Translations under genes and position numbers: made by a program
Source: Alphaproteobacteria bacterium
GTDB taxonomy: Bacteria > Myxococcota_A > UBA796 > GCA-2862545
Assembly: GCA_020632925.1 (NCBI GenBank)
Contig: JACKER010000037.1
Coordinates: forward strand, 1-56,745
Direction: 5' to 3'
Length of the DNA: 56,745 nucleotides
The notes under the pieces: model-generated
Database searches by the model: none
The model's input: the letters and a program-made list of their open reading frames with translations, nothing else
Told to the model about the DNA's origin: nothing
Shown: in pieces, positions 53,467 to 56,745 of the stretch
Position numbering within the stretch: the first letter of the stretch is position 1
How the letters are laid out: each line of letters opens with the position of its first letter

Positions 53467-54137
53467 TGGACGCCATGACCCCCACCACCGTGCTGACGGT
53501 CGGGCCGCTCGTGATCACCGACACCGTGGTGACGTCGGCGGCGCTGTCCCTCCTGCTGGCGGGCGGCCTGTCGCTCGCGGTTCGCATGGAAGGCCCCCGG
53601 GAAGCGCTGGAGGTCGTCTACGAGACCCTCGAGGGCACGCTGCGCGACATGGTGACCGTCGACGTGACGCCCATCGTGCCGCTGATCCTGACGCAGTGGG
53701 CCTTCATCGCGGCCGCGAACCTCGTCGGCGTGCTGCCCATCGTCGCCAGCCCCACCCGCGACCTGTCGCTCACGGCGGCGCTGGCCGTCATCTCGCTCGG
53801 GGCCGGCCACGTGTACGGCTTCCGCGCCCACGGCTGGCGCTACCTGAAGAGCTACGTCTCGCCGAACCCGCTGATGCTGCCCTTCAACATCATCGGCGAG
53901 CTGTCCCGCACCGTCGCGCTGGCGCTGCGGCTGTTCGGCAACGTCGCGAGCGGCGAGCTGATCGGCGCCATCGTGCTGTCGCTCGCGGGGCCGCTGCTGC
54001 CCGTCCCGCTCATGCTGCTCGGCCTGATCACCAGCGTGGTCCAGGCCTACATCTTCGGCGTGCTCACGCTGGTGTTCACCGCGAGCGCCATGCAGGTGGC
54101 CGCCGACCGCACCCACCCGACCCCGGAGGCCACGTGA
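53466..54137 (+). CDS. atpB: N-type ATPase a subunit
   Basis: A 223-residue membrane subunit with about five to six transmembrane segments. The essential Arg is in SRTVALALRLFGN (Arg155), and the C-terminal helix reads LITSVVQAYIFGVLTLVF. It provides the ion half-channels against the c-ring. The start ATG overlaps the atpQ stop, and its own stop overlaps the atpE GTG (GTGA). Confidence 0.93.
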   Translation: MDAMTPTTVLTVGPLVITDTVVTSAALSLLLAGGLSLAVRMEGPREALEVVYETLEGTLRDMVTVDVTPIVPLILTQWAFIAAANLVGVLPIVASPTRDLSLTAALAVISLGAGHVYGFRAHGWRYLKSYVSPNPLMLPFNIIGELSRTVALALRLFGNVASGELIGAIVLSLAGPLLPVPLMLLGLITSVVQAYIFGVLTLVFTASAMQVAADRTHPTPEAT

Positions 54138-54388
54138 CCGGCCAGGACTGGATCTCCATCGTCAGCATCATCGTCGCCGGGTTCACGATCGCCATCGGCT
54201 CGATCGCGCCCGCGCTCGGCGAGGCCCGCGCGCTCACCCAGGCGCTGGACAGCATCGCCCGCCAGCCCGACGCCGCCGACACGATCAGCCGCACGCTGTT
54301 CGTGGGCATGGCGATGGTCGAGTCGACCGCGATCTACGCGCTGGTCGTGTCGCTCGTGCTGCTGTTCGCGAACCCGCTGTTGCCGTGA
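54134..54388 (+). CDS. atpE: N-type ATPase c subunit
   Basis: An 84-residue hairpin of two transmembrane helices with the polar loop SIARQPDAA. The ion site has Glu63 with Ser64 and Thr65 (VESTAIY), matching the Na+-type ES motif. Glu30 in helix 1 sits at the position of the Gln ligand of Na+ ATPases, giving two carboxylates, as in other N-ATPases. Na+ or H+ specificity cannot be decided: a Burkholderia N-ATPase c-ring with similar residues was reported proton-specific. Confidence 0.9.
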   Translation: MTGQDWISIVSIIVAGFTIAIGSIAPALGEARALTQALDSIARQPDAADTISRTLFVGMAMVESTAIYALVVSLVLLFANPLLP

Positions 54389-55122
54389 CCTTCGATCTGA
54401 CGACCTTCCTGTTCGAGCTCGTGGACTTCCTGGTCCTCGTGGTCGTGCTGTGGCGCTTCGTGCTCAAGCCGTTGTCCGCCGGCATCGCCACGCGGCGGGC
54501 TGCCCTGCGGGCGAGCATGGACGACACCGCGGCGCGCTTCGCGGAGGCCGAGCGGTTCAAGGCCGAGCTCGAGGGGCGGTCCAAGGCGCTCGACGAGCTG
54601 CGGGACCAGATCATGGGCGAGGCGACGGCGGAGGCGGCCAGCGAGCGGGCGCGCATCCTGGCGCAGGCCCGGGAGGACGCGGCGAGCGAGCGCAGCCGGG
54701 TGCAGACGCTGCTCGACGCCGAGCGGGAGGCGGCGCTGGCCTGGGTACGGGACGAGGCCGTCGAGCGTGGCACGGAGGTGGCGGGCAAGCTCCTGCTCTC
54801 GCTCGCGCCCGCGGCCGCCCATGGCGCGCTCGTCGATCGACTGGTGGCCGAGATCCACGCCCGTCCGGCGCCGTTCCGGGGTGCGGCGCACGTCGAGCTC
54901 ACGCTCCCCGGGCTCGACGACGCGGGCGGGGTCGAGCGGATCCGCGCGGCGCTGGCCGAGGTGGCGGGCAAGCCCGTGGAGCTGGTGCTGCGCGAGGACC
55001 GCGCGATCGGCGCGGGGGCCGTGCTTCGCGTCGGCGACCACCGGTTCGACGCGTCGGTCGCGGGCCAGCTCGAGATCCTGCGCGACGAGGCGCGGCGGCA
55101 CCTCGACGAGCGGGAGGCGTAG
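54385..55122 (+). CDS. atpF: N-type ATPase b subunit with delta-like C-terminal domain
   Basis: A 245-residue subunit. One N-terminal transmembrane helix (DFLVLVVVLWRFVLKPL), a long coiled-coil stalk (about 40-130) and a C-terminal domain (about 150-245) that resembles the end of the delta subunit (AIGAGAVLRVGDHRFDASVA). N-ATPase operons lack atpH; this extension replaces it. The GTG at 54385 overlaps the atpE stop. Confidence 0.87.
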   Translation: MTFDLTTFLFELVDFLVLVVVLWRFVLKPLSAGIATRRAALRASMDDTAARFAEAERFKAELEGRSKALDELRDQIMGEATAEAASERARILAQAREDAASERSRVQTLLDAEREAALAWVRDEAVERGTEVAGKLLLSLAPAAAHGALVDRLVAEIHARPAPFRGAAHVELTLPGLDDAGGVERIRAALAEVAGKPVELVLREDRAIGAGAVLRVGDHRFDASVAGQLEILRDEARRHLDEREA

Positions 55123-56652
55123 GTGGCCGATCCGCGGGTACGGCAGACCGTCGAGCGGGCGGGGCGCACGCTGGCCCGCGTGGCGGAGGGTCTGGAGCCG
55201 CGGGTGAGCGTGACCGAGGAGGGCAGCGTGCTCTCCGAGCGCGACGGCGTGCTGCGGATCTCGGGGCTGGCGGGCGCCCGCGCGGAGGAGGTGCTCTCGG
55301 TCGGCCGGGGGCACCCCGCACTCGTGCTGGGGCTGTCGAAGGAACACGTGCTCGCCGCCCAGCTCTCGCCCCACGGCACCGTGCGCGAGGGCGACCGCGT
55401 GCGTCCCACGGGTGTGGGTCCCACGATCCGGGTGGGTGCGGGCGTCGTCGGTCGGGTGCTCGACCCGCTCGGCGCCCCGCTCGACGGACGTCCGCTGACG
55501 GGGCCCTCCCAGCCGCTGCCCGTGGAGCGTCAGGCGCCGCCCATCGCCGCCCGCGGGGCCGTCCACCGCCCGCTGTACACCGGGGTGCTCGGCATCGACG
55601 CGATGTTCCCCATCGGCCGTGGCCAGCGCGAGCTCGTGGTGGGGGACGAGGGCACGGGCCGCACCTCGCTCGTGCTCACGGCCATGCTCCGCCAGGCGAG
55701 CACCGACGTGATCCCGGTCTACGTGGCGATCGGGCGACGGCGGGCCGAGGTCTGGCAGATCACGGAGGCGCTGCGCGAGGCGGGCGGGCGCTTCGTGGTC
55801 GTGGCGGCCTTCGAGGACGACGCGCCGGCCCTGCGGTACCTCGCCCCCTACGCGGGCACGTCGGTGGCGGAGTGGTTCCGCGACCGCGGCGAGCACGCGC
55901 TCGTGGTCTACGACGACCTGTCGGCGCACGCCGTGGCCTGGCGCGAGCTGTCGCTGCTGCTCGAGCGCCCGCCGGGGCGCGAGGCCTTCCCGGGCGACGT
56001 GTTCTGGCTGCACGCCCGCCTGCTCGAGCGCGCGACCCAGCTCTCGGGCGAGCTCGGGGGCGGGAGCCTCACGGCACTCCCGGTGGCGACGACCGAGGAT
56101 GGCCGGCTCTCGGCGTACATCCCGACGAACCTGATCTCCATCACCGACGGTCAGGTCGTGCTCTCGCGCGAGCTGTTCGCCGCCGGCCACCGCCCCGCGA
56201 TCGACGCCGGGCTGTCCGTGAGCCGCGTGGGCGGGCGCGCGCAGGCCCAGGCCTTCCGCCTGCTCGCGTCGCGCATGCGCCTGGACTATGCCTCGTTCCT
56301 GGAGCTCGAGCGCTTCTCGCGGGTGGGCACGCGGCTCGAGAGCGAGGCCCGCCGTCGGCTGGAGCACGGGCGTCGCCTGCGGCGGCTGATGCGGGCGCCG
56401 CGCTCACGGGTGCTGGGCGTGCTCGACGAGCTGGTGCGCCTCGCGCTGGCGGACGAGGCCGACGCGCTGGTCACGGTCCCGGAGGACCGCGTGGACGAGG
56501 TGGCGGACGACCTCGTGGCCACGCTGCGCACCCGCGACCCCGCGCGCGCCCGTCACCTCGAGGAGGACGTGGTGCTCACGGAGCACGACCGGCACGCGCT
56601 GTCGCAGCTGATCGCAACGCGGGTGGCGGCGCTGGTGGGCGACGGTGGCTGA
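55123..56652 (+). CDS. atpA: N-type ATPase alpha subunit, P-loop Lys to Arg
   Basis: A 509-residue non-catalytic nucleotide-binding subunit. Most landmarks are normal: TGVLGIDAMFPIGRGQRELV, VYVAIG, LVVYDDLS, IPTNLISITDGQ and RVGGRAQ. But the Walker A, usually GDRQTGKT, reads GDEGTGRTS, with Arg180 at the Lys position. Nucleotide binding at the alpha sites may thus be weaker or altered. The GTG start at 55123 directly follows the atpF stop. Confidence 0.9.
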   Translation: MADPRVRQTVERAGRTLARVAEGLEPRVSVTEEGSVLSERDGVLRISGLAGARAEEVLSVGRGHPALVLGLSKEHVLAAQLSPHGTVREGDRVRPTGVGPTIRVGAGVVGRVLDPLGAPLDGRPLTGPSQPLPVERQAPPIAARGAVHRPLYTGVLGIDAMFPIGRGQRELVVGDEGTGRTSLVLTAMLRQASTDVIPVYVAIGRRRAEVWQITEALREAGGRFVVVAAFEDDAPALRYLAPYAGTSVAEWFRDRGEHALVVYDDLSAHAVAWRELSLLLERPPGREAFPGDVFWLHARLLERATQLSGELGGGSLTALPVATTEDGRLSAYIPTNLISITDGQVVLSRELFAAGHRPAIDAGLSVSRVGGRAQAQAFRLLASRMRLDYASFLELERFSRVGTRLESEARRRLEHGRRLRRLMRAPRSRVLGVLDELVRLALADEADALVTVPEDRVDEVADDLVATLRTRDPARARHLEEDVVLTEHDRHALSQLIATRVAALVGDGG

Positions 56653-56745
56653 CGCCCACGCGCTCGAGCGTCGCATGGCGGCGGTGGGCGCCGTGGAGCA
56701 GGTGATGCGCGCGGTGGGCGCGCTGGCGCTCGCGCAGCAGGCGGC
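56645..56745 (+). CDS. atpG: N-type ATPase gamma subunit, 5' part
   Basis: The frame from the GTG at 56645 reads VADAHALERRMAAVGAVEQV and continues MRAVGALALAQQA to the window end. This matches the N-terminal coiled-coil helix of the gamma central shaft. It overlaps the alpha stop by eight bases. Only the first 33 codons are inside the window. Confidence 0.8.
   Translation, partial: MADAHALERRMAAVGAVEQVMRAVGALALAQQA

Overview
The window is very GC-rich. It has dense genes, frequent GTG and TTG starts, and many 4-base stop/start overlaps (GTGA, ATGA, TTGA). It is full of exported lipoproteins, FG-GAP and MopE-type Asp/Cys calcium-loop proteins, and Ser/Thr kinases fused to ATPase and TPR modules. 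This is the style of a myxobacterium or relative (Myxococcota, formerly Deltaproteobacteria). The lineage is inferred from gene content only. No rRNA, tRNA or CRISPR array was seen.

Layout. 1-200: scar of an IS66-type element. 385-7112: a small membrane protein, a YwqG-like protein, a ferritin-like protein, a sterol-desaturase-family hydroxylase and a large FG-GAP lipoprotein. 7239-10509: a DapF-family protein that has lost both catalytic cysteines, a Nudix protein, a NifU-type Fe-S protein and a PlsC-type acyltransferase. 10666-14065: a zinc-ribbon/TPR protein, then on the minus strand an envelope cluster (unknown protein, M23 peptidase, bilobal retropepsin-like lipoprotein) and a hidden selenoprotein W-like gene. 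14150-23569: a kinase-ATPase-TPR giant, a small repeat element, an M1-like peptidase, a vWA lipoprotein, an extensin-like lipoprotein, a second hidden selenoprotein (HesB/IscA-like), and a tRNA-editing deacylase. 23653-30803: acyl-CoA synthetase, zinc-finger and PqqB-like genes, an orphan PAAR protein, and an oxidoreductase/glycerate kinase operon, followed by a small cytochrome c lipoprotein at 30911-31252. 31281-37482: a membrane kinase coupled to a Gre-like factor, and a kinase-NB-ARC-TPR regulator. 37490-51347: an NmrA-like protein, a metallochaperone, a translationally coupled glgC-hutI-MopE-like operon, several lipoproteins, an exported Nudix protein and a matrixin-like protease. 51390-56745: an N-type (Na+/H+) rotary ATPase operon running off the window end.

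Main points. (1) Two short genes, at 11633-11857 and 22278-22535, are each cut by one in-frame TGA exactly where the family has its redox or cluster-binding Cys (a CxxU motif, and a GUGC motif at the IscA first-Cys position). Read through as selenocysteine, both give full-length, family-like proteins. (2) The N-ATPase operon has the gene order atpD-C-Q-B-E-F-A-G, with a b-delta fused atpF and no atpH, but no recognisable atpR. Its alpha subunit has Arg instead of Lys in the P-loop. Its first Shine-Dalgarno lies in a hairpin that competes with an alternative pairing. (3) The DapF homologue has Ser at both catalytic positions. (4) Intergenic spacers carry heptad-periodic repeats and a set of alternating, covarying hairpins.

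Functional coupling inferred from context: the small gluconate-dehydrogenase-like subunit, GMC flavoprotein, glycerate kinase and cytochrome c lipoprotein probably form a polyol or sugar-acid oxidation route. The N-ATPase would couple ATP hydrolysis to ion export alongside a housekeeping F-ATPase elsewhere.
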